Of a stretch of DNA of 64,000 nucleotides, positions 1 to 12,003 are shown in pieces; position 1 is the stretch's first letter; each line of letters opens with the position of its first letter. A program made the translations under genes and the position numbers. Below the pieces are notes generated by a model. That model was not told where the DNA came from. It was given only the letters and a program-made list of their open reading frames with translations, and ran no database searches. The DNA is from Agrypnia vestita (lineage: Eukaryota > Arthropoda > Insecta > Trichoptera > Phryganeidae). Location: the NCBI GenBank assembly GCA_016648135.1, contig JADDOH010002085.1, positions 1-64,000 of the forward strand. Reading direction: 5' to 3'.

Positions 1-105
1 TGGTGGATCTCGGCCTCCTCAAGAGTCTTCCTCCGCTGATCTCGGCATTGCGCCAGCTCTACAGTGCTGGGTCTCCAAGCTTGATACGTCTTTGAATACG
101 TTATC
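1..105 (-). mobile_element. LINE 3'-end scrap (RTE-like), cut by window edge
   Basis: The plus strand reads as the reverse of a LINE tail. It has the 'ggcctcctcaagagtcttcc' type phrase that recurs at 27.48 kb and 41.40 kb in this window and is common at the 3' ends of insect RTE-like LINE coding regions. No open frame survives, and the element continues off the left edge. The family assignment rests only on these short shared phrases. Confidence 0.35.
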
Positions 106-1497
106 ATCTAAACAAAACAATTTATTTAGCTGTCTGTTTGTCGGTCCGCAACGTCCGTAACTTTCTGGAATTACGTCTTTAGATAATTAGTGTATGACAC
201 GCAATCAGCGCGCGGCTCAACACGCAAGGGTCGTTATTAATTATTACTGACTAGTCTATTATACTAAATTTACAAATGTTATTTTTATAAATTACTTACA
301 CATACATTTGTATATTGCTTTTAATAATCTAATAAAGACAAAAGAACTTCGCGTTTTCGCTAACATAATTAAACGAGTTATTTAGAGAATACAATAATAT
401 TATAAATTATATTTTAATAATGTCACCATTAATAAAAGTAATTACAAAAATAATGAAGCTAACAAAAATATTTTCTTCAAAAAGAAATAAATAATTCTCT
501 AAATTTATCTAATCAATATGTAGTTGTACAAATTTGATATTAAAAGAATGCCAAATGGTTAGGAGCCACGACAAATGTCAAACTCGTCAGATTAAATAAA
601 ATGTGAAAAAGATTTTGCAGAATTGAGGCCAAACACAACAATAGGCAATAAAATATTAATCTTAATTATGAAGCAAAACTGGCCGATTAAAAACAAAGTT
701 TGAGAACACTATTTTCCCCTTTGTTTCACCACTTGCATATATAGCACGAGTGTGTGACACACAAAACTAAATTGTGACGCAAAGATAAATGTAAAAAAAA
801 GAGTCACGTTTTAACAGAATCATGTCTACAATAAAGATATGACAAAATCGGATATAAATAATCATTTATTATTTTAAACAATGGAAATCGTGAAAGTCTG
901 ATTTTGAACTTAAACATGTGCGCTGTGATAATAAAATTAAGATTTAAAAGGTTTTAAAAAGAGATATTGTTAATAATGCACTAAATAACCAGACCCGTAA
1001 AATAGTCGGAGTAATGAAATTCAATTAAAAAATAACATTTCCCATTTTTCCGATGATATTTTGGTTCCATTTGCAATTTATCTTCCAACTTACCAGAAAT
1101 CCGGTATATTTTGACGTATATACATTTACTTAGCACACATTTTCGCATTCGTATTCGCAATTAAGATTCATATTCTATGAACTCCCTTCTTAATTAAATT
1201 TGTACGTCGCAATAGTAAAGTTATATAACCACCCCTTATTGTTCCATTTCCTCTTCCCTATGAGGTAGATTGCATCATAAATTAAATGACGAGACGTTGC
1301 CTACATAAAAGGTGGGAATATTTTTATGGGTTCAAAATATTTATATAACGTGTATATTATAATTGCGTGAACGAAAAATCCGTAAATCTATCGGCAACGT
1401 TAGGTAACAATGACACACGTGCCATCATGAAAAAAAAAATATTGAAACATTCATATTATTTCCCGAAAATTATAGATTGCCGAAAGGATCAGAACAG
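106..1497. other. AT-rich stretch without recognisable genes
   Basis: Long A/T runs with no open frame that resembles a protein, no tRNA-like boxes and no clear inverted repeats. I see nothing functional here. It is probably intronic or intergenic. Confidence 0.6.
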
Positions 1498-1775
1498 TTA
1501 TACTCGAGAAATGGCAAGAAAGGTGGGACCCGGCGCCTTTGGAGATATGGACTTATTCCTTTCTCCCCAGAGTCCCCGTGAGAGAGAAAGGCAGAGGAGG
1601 TTCCCCGGTGTTTGATCACCATACGACGCAGCTGGTGTCGGGATACGGCGAGTTTCGGAGTAAACTGCATGATCTGGGACTCGCCGAGTCACCCTCGTGC
1701 ACCTGCAGCCGTGTGGGTCAGATGCCGGAGCACATCCTCTGGGCTTGCGAAGTCACGAGAGAAGTGAGAGACTGA
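1498..1775 (+). pseudogene. R1-like LINE, C-terminal (RNase H/zinc-knuckle side) fragment
   Basis: One frame from about 1506 reads EKWQERWDPAPLEIWTYSFL and continues through a DHHTTQLVSGYGEFRSKLHDL block to a CTCSRVGQMPEHILWAC block, then stops. In R1-clade retrotransposons this order (W..RWD, DH..TQ..SGHG.FR..L, then a Cys/His cluster with EH.L..C) closes ORF2. Only the tail survives: there is no upstream reverse transcriptase, so the copy is dead and 5'-truncated. The T-rich sequence to about 2100 may be its 3' UTR. It lies alone in AT-rich DNA and is much more GC-rich than its surroundings. Confidence 0.7.
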
Positions 1776-3298
1776 CCTGATATTTTCTTGTGTATTGTTT
1801 GTCCTTCCCTTATAGGCAGCGAGTCCTTTTACTTTTTGTCCCCTCACTGTCCGTTTTCCCTCCTAATTCTCCTGTTGATTTGTCTCCTCTAGGTTTTTCT
1901 TTTCTCCCTCTAAGTTTCATATTATGTTTTGTAACAGGTTAATGTGTTTTCATGTTTTCTGTTTCCTTTTTCTTTATATTATTTTGATTTTATTATTACT
2001 GTTCTTATCTAATTTTCTTATGTTTTATTGATTCTTTAAACCTTATGTTTAAGTTTACGCCATTTTAATATTTTAATTTTATGTTTAAGTGTTCTAATAA
2101 AGAGTTTATGTTGGAGGGAGAAAGACAGTGAGTGCACATAAGCATGCTTCTCTGTGCCGCGTTGTGTAAAGGGCGACAATTGTCAACCTGGCGACGTATG
2201 AGTAGGACCGATGTAGGAGCTTTTAAAAACATAAAATTGTCCTGGGAATGCGGTGGATATCCGTTCACTCTGCCGAAACGTCAACAACCCATTTCCCATA
2301 GAGATCAACCACTGAGAATAGAGAAGACAATCTTTCTTTAACGATTGATAGATTATCTTCTCTAATGATCTACTCGGATTAACAGATGAGGTAATCACGT
2401 AAGACAAAAAAAAAAGTTAATTTTCCAAATAAATACATTTGAAACATTTGAATGTAAATAATGTGTAGACAGCGTATACGGATTACTTAAATAATAATGT
2501 GCAATTATTGACACACACGGAACCAATCTGAGCCATCATAGGAAAACCGCTCAAGCTTTCAATCGAGGTTACTTAGAGGCTTCTCTTGCACGCTTCTGCT
2601 TAATGCTTCAAATCGTTGTCGGTATTTAAATTAAAATGTGTCAATGTACGCCGACAAATACCTATATGTTATATGCTACTTTGTGTAAAGATGAAAAAAA
2701 TTAACAATCGTAAATATTCAAATTCATTATTGACCTTTTACTAGCTGTAGGATTAATTGACTTTGTAAACACCACTTATTTATTGAAAAAATTCAACATA
2801 AAAAAAAAATACATTAAATAATTTCATGAAAAAAATACATATTAATAAATCCATGAATCCTATAGCAGGATATTAAGAGAATATGATTTATATTTTTTTC
2901 ATTATCATGCATGTGTATAATACATAGATGGTGGCACCGGTATGATATTGGTTAGTGTTCGCGGAATAAATATTTGCAGACGCAAACTGCCAGTATGAAA
3001 ATACCCAGCAAAGCAGCGTATTATCGAGACGTATAGATTATTTTAAATTTCATATAAAGATTATTTAATATGTAGAAATATTATATAATATACATTATTT
3101 TCTTTGAGTGACTCGAATAGTTAACAATGTTTACAACATTTCTACACATAAATCATCTGATCGGTAATCTACGAGTATTTTAAAATAACATGTGCACATC
3201 TCACTACTTCGTGCAACTTTATGATTTTGTCAGTGTGCGTACAACAGAAAACATTCCTCTAGTCCGATTATATTATTAAATAATATTATATAATTACA
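1776..3298. other. AT-rich stretch, no gene seen
   Basis: The first 300 bases are T-rich and may be the 3' UTR of the R1 fragment. The remainder holds short frames without family resemblance and no clear repeat boundaries. Confidence 0.5.
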
Positions 3299-3851
3299 CT
3301 AGCTGTACACACCCGGCGTTGCACGGGTTAAAGATTAAGTTAAAAATAAGTTTGTGAGGGCAAACAAAGTTTCGATTCGAACGGTATAGATTTGCTTCGA
3401 AAATATATCAGGAAGAAAAAGAAAAAAAAAAGAAAAGGGTAAAAGAACAGGGGGGAAATGTCACCAATATTAACCACCTGGTCCTAAAGAATAAGTTTCC
3501 AAAATTTGAGTCCGATCAGTCAAACGGTACAGATTTGCATGGAAAATATGTCAGGGGAAGTTGAAGGTGTATGAAATAGGGCGGAAATGTTGCTTTTGTT
3601 ATCCGTCAAGTCCTAAAGAATAAGTTTCCAAATTTTGAGCCCGATTGGTCAAACAGTACAGATTTGCATCAAAAATATGGCAGGGGGAGGGGAACGGGTA
3701 AGAGAATAGGGGGAAAATGTTGCCTATGTTACCCGCCGTGTCCTAAAGCATAAGTACGCAAAATTTTAATCGAATCGGACAAACAGCGTGGATTTGTATA
3801 GAGAACAGACAGACAGACAGACAGACAGACATTGAGTTTTATAGGTATAGA
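3299..3851 (-). mobile_element. Non-autonomous Helitron, complete, 553 bp
   Basis: Read on the minus strand, the element starts A|TCTATACCTATAAAACTC and ends ACCCGTGCAACGCCGGGT (a stem-loop), a short spacer, then CTAG|T. These are the Helitron hallmarks: a 5' TC, a subterminal 3' hairpin, a CTAG terminus and insertion between A and T with no target duplication. The interior holds three direct repeats of about 129 bp, each beginning 'tcctaaagaataagtttcc' (near 3482, 3610 and 3740), a partial fourth upstream, and a (CAGA)n tract at 3805-3832. No RepHel protein is encoded, so it would depend on a helper. Confidence 0.85.
3482..3800. repeat. Three ~129-bp direct repeats inside the Helitron
   Basis: Each unit carries 'aagtttccaaaatttgag', then a 'cagatttgcat' block and a G-rich stretch. 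The units are clearly homologous but diverged. Such internal tandem repeats are usual in insect non-autonomous Helitrons. Confidence 0.75.
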
Positions 3852-5763
3852 TTATATAATATTTTGTCAAGACTCGAAGGCTTTTTCTGTAATTGAAAAA
3901 TGGCACTAAAGGGATAAAGTTGAATAAACAGCATTAAAAAACTGTATATTCTAAGAGTACACACATAAATATGACCTGATTAATGCAAAATATACGAGCG
4001 CGAAAAATAATCCACCGTAATATGCAAAATTAACAAGGCAAAATTGTAAAATGAATACTTTTAAAAAAAAAAATTTATTTAATAATTATCAATAAACAGT
4101 GGTACAAACAAAATGTAGCCACGAATTAATTTTGCAATTATTGAGGAAGTGAATACTTTTCGTCTGTGTGCAGTTTTGTAGGCTGTTCTGCTGTGTCGGA
4201 TAAACCCACGTGACAGACGTTTCGGATTCCATTAGGTACAGGGTTATCAGGGCATCATCTTTTTGCCTTTTGGACATCGCTGGTGGGACAAGTATGTATT
4301 GGGGTAATGGTTTTGTATTTTATGTGTTGGCCAGTAGGTACATGTAATTGGTGGTTTGCAACACCGTGTTCAAAACAGGATGTTTGTGTGTCGGTTAAGG
4401 GATGTGCGTTGTGTGTGTTTTATCCATTGCCGAATAACTACTGTGCGGAATCATCGATTCTACTGGTTTTGTACCGCCGGACATTTCTTACTTGTCTTTT
4501 CAAACTCAGATGATTTTTTTTGTTTTGTGAGAAATAATACGATAATTTGTATCATTTACTTCATTAATTGCATATTATACAATAAAAATAAAGCACCTTT
4601 TAACTGCTTTTTGCTTCTAAACGCAGTTTCATGACAGGTTTTAACCGGAAACTGCAGAAAAAACATACTACTAGTTAAAAGATTTCAAGTCTTATGAGTA
4701 ATATACAAAAAGTATAATTGAGGATTGACGGATACCGAAGTAAATTCGGAATGAAGGTAATATTCAAGGTATGTCCAGAGAAAGGAAGAGTGTCAGGCAG
4801 AAGAGCGATTTTCTTACAACGGGAATTTAATGGTATTTTAACGTAGTAGAGTACATATCTCTCACACATCAAGAAAGCACTCATTAGCATTTAATTTAGT
4901 TAGTAATATTTTATTTTATAATATTTACGTCTGGTGTAATTTGCAGGCATTTCAAGGAGACTACAATGAGACTTGATATATTTAATATGGAGACTAGAGA
5001 CTAGATGTGTTTAAGAATGTTTGTATGAACTAGAAAAATGTATTCTATCCAGGGGCGGCATGATTCATGTGTCTGAGATTTTTTAATTCATGTCAAAGCT
5101 CCCTCCAAAGATCTAGATTATTGTTATTTTGAGGTGCATAGATAAATATAGTTCATGATTTTTATAGTACTCGTTATTGCAAGTTTATTGTGGAATATAT
5201 ATTACGATTTCAATCAAGAAAATCCCATATTGAATATCTAAAAAATACCTAAGAAAAAATAAAATAACACTGCTCAGATAATAAAAGACTATGTTTCCAA
5301 CGTATTTGCACTTAATGATTAATAAAATAAATTGCGCCCGTGTCGGTGTTTTGCTGTAAGAACATTGCTGTAAGTTTGTTATGAGTTTCTTAATTGGCAA
5401 AGAAAATCAAAGAATTAATATTAATTCGTATTCGAGTTTTACCGAGCCAGGCTAGTAGAGGTGCGAGGGGTGGGATAGTGGGGTGGGGTGGAAACAGGGT
5501 GGGAGGGGAGGGAGCGCACATGCAAGAAACGTAGATGCAACGTGACGAGACGATTAGGGTTCACGTTCTCTCGAGGACGTCACCCACAGACGTCGCGCGA
5601 CGCTACTCGTGCTGCTTACTGTAAATGGCTTCACAGGCAATTTGAGATTTTCAGTAAACATTTTAAACACATACACACACGTTGAGTCATTTCACTATGT
5701 CACTAATATAGTTTCGAGTGGAAAAAGTCCTCTCATCATCCTTAAAAAATAACACATAATATT
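3852..5763. other. Non-coding stretch with GT-rich and G-rich patches
   Basis: No supportable gene. 4280-4500 is GT-rich and gives chance open frames. 5455-5515 is a G-rich purine tract. 5520-5690 is somewhat GC-rich but shows no domain. Confidence 0.5.
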
Positions 5764-5934
5764 TGGGCCTTCGTAATCCAGCGGGCACGACACTGCCTTC
5801 ACGTACCGAGAGTTCCGGGTTCGATTCGCAGTGCGATCACAACTAATGATAAGTGATTTCTCAAGCCTGTGTGTTATTGCGATGTTTTTGGTGAAGTCTC
5901 AAGGCCTGCTGTAAAGTTACAAGTAAAAAAAAAT
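5764..5934 (+). mobile_element. tRNA-derived SINE, family B
   Basis: It starts GGGCCTTCGTAATCCAGCGG, has a pol III B-box-like GGTTCGATTCGCAG about 50 bases in, and ends in a poly(A) run. A second copy of the same family lies at 38023-38203 on the same strand. The two share the head, the B box and the 'gggcctc/aggcctgctg' tail. It cannot be a functional tRNA: the acceptor arms do not pair and a long tail follows. Confidence 0.65.
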
Positions 5935-5943
5935 ATTCCTTTA

Positions 5944-6117
5944 AGAATAGTCATAAATTATATCTGACGATGAAACCGACAACATCTTATTCTTGTCCAT
6001 GGTTATGCTTTTGGCAGAGCAGCCGTAGTCAATGATGCCACCACAGCCAAGACTATCCAGTGCCATCCTGACGGTTTCCTGGATGGGCTCTTGGTTAATG
6101 ACGCCAGGTTCGTCCTC
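5944..6117 (-). pseudogene. Unidentified 58-codon open stretch
   Basis: The minus strand stays open for 58 codons between two stops (peptide starts DEPGVINQEPIQET, ends SSSDIIYDYS). The codons look protein-like, but there is no start codon near the beginning and I recognise no family. It may be a transposon or exon fragment. It lies beside a GC-rich patch. Confidence 0.25.
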
Positions 6118-6119
6118 CT

Positions 6120-6560
6120 AGTTGTTGAACTTCTGCGGGAACGGGTTGACACGTTAACACGTCCCTCGCGCTGATCATGCTCCTGCCATTGCCGCTACCG
6201 GCGTTTCCCTCATTGGCGGTTTTTTGTGGAAGAAAAATCGGCGGCGCGAGTTTTGATAGCTGTCAACGTGCAGACGGCGCCACACTAGGCGCATCTTTGA
6301 CGTCGGGGAACGATACATTTCTTTCCATACAATATGCGCTTATCGAACACACTGAGCGGATCATCGGTCGATCCGCTGGCGGAACGCTCACGTCGGCATC
6401 TGTTCGGTTCTCCGTCCGCGGGACTTACGTCAACGTAAAATCGGTGACGTCGCGTCGCATTAAATTTAAATTAAATACAAAGCGCAACATTCGACGGATC
6501 GTCCGCACTGCGTACGCACGTGTGTTTGTTAAAGACTGAATCCGCCGCGGAATTGTATGT
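6120..6560. promoter_or_regulatory. GC/CpG-rich island
   Basis: An abrupt rise in CpG density within AT-rich DNA. A 120-codon frame from ATG 6177 crosses it, but the product is basic, low in complexity and shows no motif, so I do not call it a gene. It could be a promoter/first-exon region or an unrecognised repeat. 'gtatgtgac' is duplicated just downstream (6553-6602). Confidence 0.35.
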
Positions 6561-6720
6561 GACTTTTTTTTGTATTTTTTTGTATAAAATTGTATGTGAC
6601 TGCTAAATTCGGTTGCCTGCCTTCGATGCCACCACACAAATATTTTGCGGAATAACTAGAATAGCGTGAGGAACACTGGCAATAGCCGAGTCATAGTGAT
6701 CGAATAGTCTGTAACCGCAG

Positions 6721-7200
6721 AGTATAAAATATGTACAGAGATGAACTAAACCCGTTCTTTAGGAAATGGGGTTGGGTAACAGCGGAAAAATGTACCCCCT
6801 CGCGTGTACCTGTAACACACTTTTAACGCAGTTAACGAATTTATTCTTGCATAATTAAGTCCCCCTAGTAAACAAAACATATTTTTTTAAAGACGTTGTT
6901 TTCTAAAAATTTCTTTGCAAACCGAGTTTCTTTAAGTAAAAACGTCTTTTTGTAGTAAAGCGCGACATATTTACTAAAATATTATGCTTTTTAATAATAT
7001 TTAGTTTGAACATTTCACCATTGTTCCAAAAATTACAAGATGTAGTTTTTTAAACTAAAAAGTAAAACGTATAGGAACCAGCAGTGGAATAAGACTGTGC
7101 GCCAAGAAATTTACGTTAGTTCATATTTTGATGGTTTATGTGTATCTACTCAGAAATTCACTCGGAAGTTTGTTCATGTCTATATATTTTAGTCGTGTGT
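6721..7200 (+). repeat. Interspersed repeat family C, copy 1
   Basis: It shares a long colinear match with 22632-23040, including 'gaactaaacccgttctttag', 'ccgagtttctttaagtaaaaacg', 'taaagcgcgac' and 'gttcatgtctatatattttag'. An inverted third copy is at 34778-35185. Its 3' side is interrupted by a MITE at 7201. No coding capacity is seen. Confidence 0.6.
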
Positions 7201-7353
7201 GGCCCGAATTCAGAGTCAATACTTGGATGATTTAAAGGTTAAGGGTACGCCTTAAAAGCGTAAACTTCAGTAAGAAATAACACTTATACTTATAAGAAAT
7301 AACAGGCATACCTTAACCTTTAAATCTCTAAGTATTAACTCTACATTCGGGTC
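7201..7353. mobile_element. MITE, PIF/Harbinger-like (family H1)
   Basis: Terminal inverted repeats beginning GGCCCGAATTCAGAGT match the reverse complement of the right end (...ACTCTACATTCGGGTC). A 3-base TGT flanks both sides. A sister copy sits at 12547-12669. The 3-base target duplication and GGGCC-type ends suggest PIF/Harbinger; the superfamily is inferred. Confidence 0.7.
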
Positions 7354-8219
7354 TGTGTTTGTAGTAACACACGCAACCTTATAACAATCAGACCTGTATT
7401 GCGTGTCATGTGTACTTCGTAATATTGTTTAGTAACAAGTTATGGTCATTTTCGGTAATTTTTTTGGATTATTATGCCGTGCCTGTTTGGCTCGTTTGCT
7501 TTTGGTATAGTCAGTCTCAATGCCATTTTAATTCATTCTCAATTTGAGGCTGAGAATACTGAAACTTTGGTAGTTGACGAAATTAATTCTGTAAATAATA
7601 TCTCTGAACAAATACACATGTACGATTCTGAACGATCATGACAAATTTTGTGGTTGCGGGATTGCGTGGCTTCTGTATTATATACGGGAAGCAGGGGCGT
7701 GAAATCGAGTACTTTAGGATTAACAAGAGAAGCTGATTCTTTAATAGAATATTCATTTTTACATTTTTTATGTTTTAAGCTTTAACTTTTTGGTCGGAAA
7801 TAATAATTAATTTTAAAAAACTAAAAAATTTTATGCATACAAAATTATAATCGGAATGGAATCGGAACAATGAAGGTCCATTCCGATAACCGTACTTTTA
7901 TTGTGACAATATAATATATTTTTCATCTGCTAAGGGAGTTAGCTTTAAAGTTTTACAGTTACTTTTACGTAAATATGACCATGTGGACTACGGATCATCC
8001 TTTCACAATACAGTACTACGGATTGAGAATCAGGATGTTGTATGTAGAATCAGGATGAATAATATAATGGATCTCGAAGAGGCCAAGCAATGGCCAAGAA
8101 ACTTCAGGAAAACCCTGAACTGGGGTCGGCTGAATCCTAATAATAACGTAACACGTAGTAATAACTAAAATGTACTAACAATATAATAACGTAAAATGTA
8201 AACTGAGAACAGATAGTAC
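7354..8219. other. AT-rich stretch, no gene seen
   Basis: Short open frames only; the one at 7983-8168 has no recognisable motif and may belong to the decayed LINE that follows. Confidence 0.4.
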
Positions 8220-8640
8220 GGAGGAATAAACATTTGAGAACAGATAGCAAAGTACGCATTTACAAGACCTGTATGCGTTCTCACATTTGGTATTGAAGCA
8301 TGGGCGGACACTGTCAACAACTGAAATGAGAACTCAGCGTGCTATTGCTGGGAAGATACTGCATGATCGCGTGAGGAATATAGCAATCCGGGAGGTCTGC
8401 GAGGTTCAAGATGTGGTTAGATGGGGGCGAAGCGTCGACGATACTGGTAGCAGCACGTACAGAGAATAAGTACAACAAGATTACCATACATAGCTCTGCA
8501 TGGCGTACCAGATGGATCGCATCCACCAGGGAGATCCCGAAACGATGGAGAGATAGTTGGAATTCAGCATCACAACAAAAACTTCTGCACAAACAGACCT
8601 TGAATCTAAATGGAATCCTTAATTCTATAAACCAGGATGA
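8220..8640 (+). pseudogene. RTE-like LINE, C-terminal fragment, frameshifted
   Basis: Frames here read RRNKHLRTDSKVRIYKTCMR, then RTQRAIAGKILHDRVRN..IREVCEVQDVVRWGRS, then PKRWRDSWNSASQQ. This is the order seen after the reverse transcriptase of many insect LINEs: 'KVRIYKTCVRP.L.YG', 'R.IRD....QDV..W.R', then the 'RPPKRW.DSW' terminal block. The frame is broken at least twice (near 8300 and 8450). The middle segment is compressed and no RT precedes it, so the copy is inactive. Confidence 0.65.
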
Positions 8641-8659
8641 AGAGCTTCCAAGAACCATA

Positions 8660-9572
8660 ATGAGCTACCAACGTCATCCTTGCTGCATCTAAAATGATTG
8701 TGAAATTACTTTTAAATAATATAATATGTTGTATACGAATACTTCTTCTTTTAATATCTTATCCAACCTGCCCGAAAATCGTGTCATAGTACCGGTGAAA
8801 TACTAGTCTTCGATAATACATCTCAGGTTGAAAAGCTTACGTGATATTTTCTAGAATAAACGTTATTCGATATTTGTATAGAAAATAATTTTAATTGGAT
8901 GCCATACAATAAACTGACGGAGACATGAAAACGAGACGTGGTCTGATTCAAAGCAAGCAATCAAACAAAGAGGTGTCACGTTTTACGTGGTATATAATTG
9001 GCGGAACAACATTCACATTTATGAAATTCAGCAACCGGCCGGTGGTAACAATACTAAAAAACGATTGAATGGCATTATGTCTAGAATAATTCTAGAACAC
9101 AAGGTTTACTGTATTGGCTAAGGCAGGTACAAACAATTCAATATATGTCACGTGGTACAGTACGTGACACTATGAACGGTTCAGCAACTTCTCACTCCGA
9201 AGTATATATAGTATATGTTCTTACTTACGTATAGCGGGAGGCAGTTTTCTGCATAATAATATTACCTTCTATGAAATAATGCACCGTCGGAAGAAAAATA
9301 AAACTAAAGAAGCATTGATATAATATTGTGTACAACATGCGTCAAATATTCGGTGGCAGTTTACTAATAAAAATTATTATATATTACGCGTCTTAAAATA
9401 ATGTCTACACAATTTATGTAGCACAATACACAGAAACTATTAAAATTCAATTCAGAACTAAGTCCAAATCTCAAAACTTGTTTGATGAACAATGAAATGA
9501 AAAACTTTACTGAATCCTAAAGAAAGGAGAAAATAATCTAAATTAATAATATAGATCTTAAGAATGTTCATA
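8660..9572. other. AT-rich stretch, nothing recognised
   Basis: No coding or repeat structure that I can support. Confidence 0.5.
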
Positions 9573-9790
9573 GGTTTTCACGGCCACTCAGAATCTTCAG
9601 ATTGTGTTTTTTGGGGCAGGTATTATACCGTGTTATTACGATCTTTCCGGCCGACATTTCGGATCCCATTGCAGGGTTCAACACATCAGCCCTGATGATG
9701 AACGCTGCAATGGAAACGTCGGCCGGAAAGATGGTAATAACACGACATAATACCCCAGAAAGCACTGAAAACAGAAAACCTGTAGAATTT
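9573..9790. mobile_element. Fold-back of two Penelope-type terminal units
   Basis: The left arm starts AGGTTTTCACGGCC and runs through TCTTTCCGGCCGACATTTCGG and CCCATTGCAGGGTTCA. The right arm is its diverged reverse complement (CTGATGATGAACGCTGC, GAAACGTCGGCCGGAAAG). A single unit of the same family occurs at 43005-43145. The CTGATGA...GAAAC spacing is that of hammerhead motifs known in the terminal repeats of Penelope-like elements. No protein is present. Confidence 0.6.
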
Positions 9791-10650
9791 GTTTATTTTA
9801 ATTAGAACATGTGAATACATACATTTGTGTCCCCTAACCCGTAAAAAATGACGGAACATTGGTTCGCGTCTTTGCTAAGCTCTGGTATATATATTTATAG
9901 TATATTTTTGGCGGTCCACAGAGTGGCGGGCGTAGCAACATTCATTGAGCGGCCGGTTCGTGTTTGCTGGCCCGGGGTTCAAGCCTCATCTCCGGCCGTT
10001 TTATTTCGTTTTTTTTAGCTGTAAATTCGAATGAAATTATGGACGTTGCACGAAGTTACGGGGACAGACGGACAGACTACGTAATTATCGTGTTTGATTA
10101 TAATAATATGAATAATTTGATGACTAAGATAAAATAATCTACGGGAGATATTAGACATGACACTATCCAAAGTACCTACTGCAATAGCACTTGAAATTAA
10201 TACCTGTAATAAGAAATAATGGATGAGATGTCGGGAGACACAATATTTTCAGTAGTTTTTAATTAATGTTTCTCATGCTCTCTACTCGTGTTATGTACCT
10301 ACATGAGGGGCATAGAAACAAAACAAAAATTGACGAAAATAGAGAGGGTGACGTGTTTGAAAGTGATTATCTGGCGAATAGTAGCAGTTTTATAATTGAT
10401 AACTGCTTTTTTAAACATGTTTGCAGGTTATTGAAGCATTCTATAAAAAACATTTCTAATCTGGGTTATAAAGAAAGAAAGAACATCACATAATTGGGTA
10501 AGAATCCAAATTTACATTTTTAAAATTCATTTTTAAAAAATTTTTTTTTGGAATCTACACTCAACTAGTTAGTAATACGTTCCTGAGTGTCAGTGTTGTT
10601 TTGTAGCTGTTATTTAAATATTTTATTTAAAGCATACATTCTTGATGTCA
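9791..10650. other. Non-coding stretch with a SINE-like GC patch
   Basis: 9905-10010 is GC-rich and contains GGGGTTCAAGCCTC, close to a pol III B box. I cannot find its ends or a second copy, so it is only a possible SINE. The remainder is AT-rich. Confidence 0.35.
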
Positions 10651-10654
10651 TGGT

Positions 10655-10800
10655 GAGTGGTTCTTCCGTAAGGCAGTAATCACGGTGATATCAGATATCG
10701 TGTTTCCATCGCAATCAATCCGTGATTCGTCCTTTGCGAATTCCACGCTTCACTTCCACACAACAGTGTTCATACCAGCGTTCTATTGTTGCTCGCTACG
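10655..10800 (-). pseudogene. LINE reverse-transcriptase scrap
   Basis: The minus strand reads LLCGSEAWNSQRTNHGLI.AMETRYL, matching the conserved 'LLYGSETW......L.A.EMR.LR' block downstream of the RT catalytic core of RTE-like elements. The same block, in another copy, ends near 18440. Only about 45 codons remain. Confidence 0.55.
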
Positions 10801-11047
10801 TTGTGTTAAATATTACATTATTCATGTGTATTAACTACGTTCATTTGTTTGTAGACACGAGATAATACAGAGCTCCTACACCAGAATATCAACCAAATTA
10901 AGAAAATTTTAAGTATATGAAAATCATCTAAATTATGATGGTATGTAGTCACGGTTGTCGAAAGAAATGAAAGTAAAGAGGAATAAATTTTATATTATTT
11001 TTTACAATTTATTATAAATTTATCGTAAAAAAAAGTGTAATGTCTAA

Positions 11048-11165
11048 TTATATCATATTCAAAATGTTCATACTTTGTACTCTAATGTTAGTCTAGGACC
11101 ATCTATTGGGGTCATTAATGACCTGCTGACGGTCTGTTTGTTAAGAAATAAAATAAATAAATAAT
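11048..11165. repeat. Direct repeat D, copy 1
   Basis: Shares 'atatcatattcaaaatgttcat', 'ctaggaccatctat.ggggtca' and 'aatgacct..tga.ggtctg' with 11898-12000 in the same orientation. The following A/T-rich simple repeat suggests a retroelement 3' end. Confidence 0.55.
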
Positions 11166-11897
11166 AAAATATGTAAAATAACAATGTAAAATAAAAACTT
11201 AACGCGAACGATGGATGTGGATATAAATTAAATATATTTAAAAAAATTACTATCACAAGAAAAAACTAAATTAGTATATAATAAACAAACTCAGAAAAAT
11301 GGAATACAAATGTCTTATATGGGTGGCACATTAGATGAGAGCTGGGACGACTCCAAGAAGATGCAATGTTGAATAGAAAAAGCAAGTGTGTACATAAAAT
11401 GAAAAACGTTATATTTATTCACCTTGATCTAGAATTTTGAATGAGATTGGTATGGTATTAAAAGATAGAGCATACATAGACTTGGCAATACTTAACAATG
11501 CTTAAAGCGAAGCTTGAAGGGCTCGAAATGTGCGTCTTCAAATGCATGCTAAGAATAAACTACAGATAAAAGAAGAAGAAATGACATCGTACTAATATTT
11601 TCATTATGTTCTGAATTATTTATTATTTATTAAATTAAATTATTATTTAAATTAAATTATTTCTGAATTTACAATTTATTGTATCATTAAGATATGTGAA
11701 CACAAACACGAATACATAAAAACGCATACACAATTGGCCCAAGACTCTGTACATTAATTATTGTTTTTTTTTCATGATTGATTAATTATACGACTGTAAG
11801 AAAACCAATAAATGAAAATAAAATAAATAAATAAATAAAAAAAATAAAAATATATATTATATATTATTAATTTGTTGTTAAAAGTGTATTCTGTGAT

Positions 11898-12003
11898 TAT
11901 ATCATATTCAAAATGTTCATAAAATATTTATACTTTGTATTGTAATGTCACTCTAGGACCATCTATCGGGGTCAATAATGACCTATTGATGGTCTGCTAA
12001 AAA
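11898..12003. repeat. Direct repeat D, copy 2
   Basis: Second copy of the 11048 repeat, about 850 bases downstream. Between them lies AT-rich sequence with no gene. Confidence 0.55.

Noticed and set aside
6177..6539. 120-codon frame on plus
   Set aside because: It lies in a GC-rich island, the product is Arg/Ser/Thr-rich without a domain, and there is no upstream promoter signal I trust.
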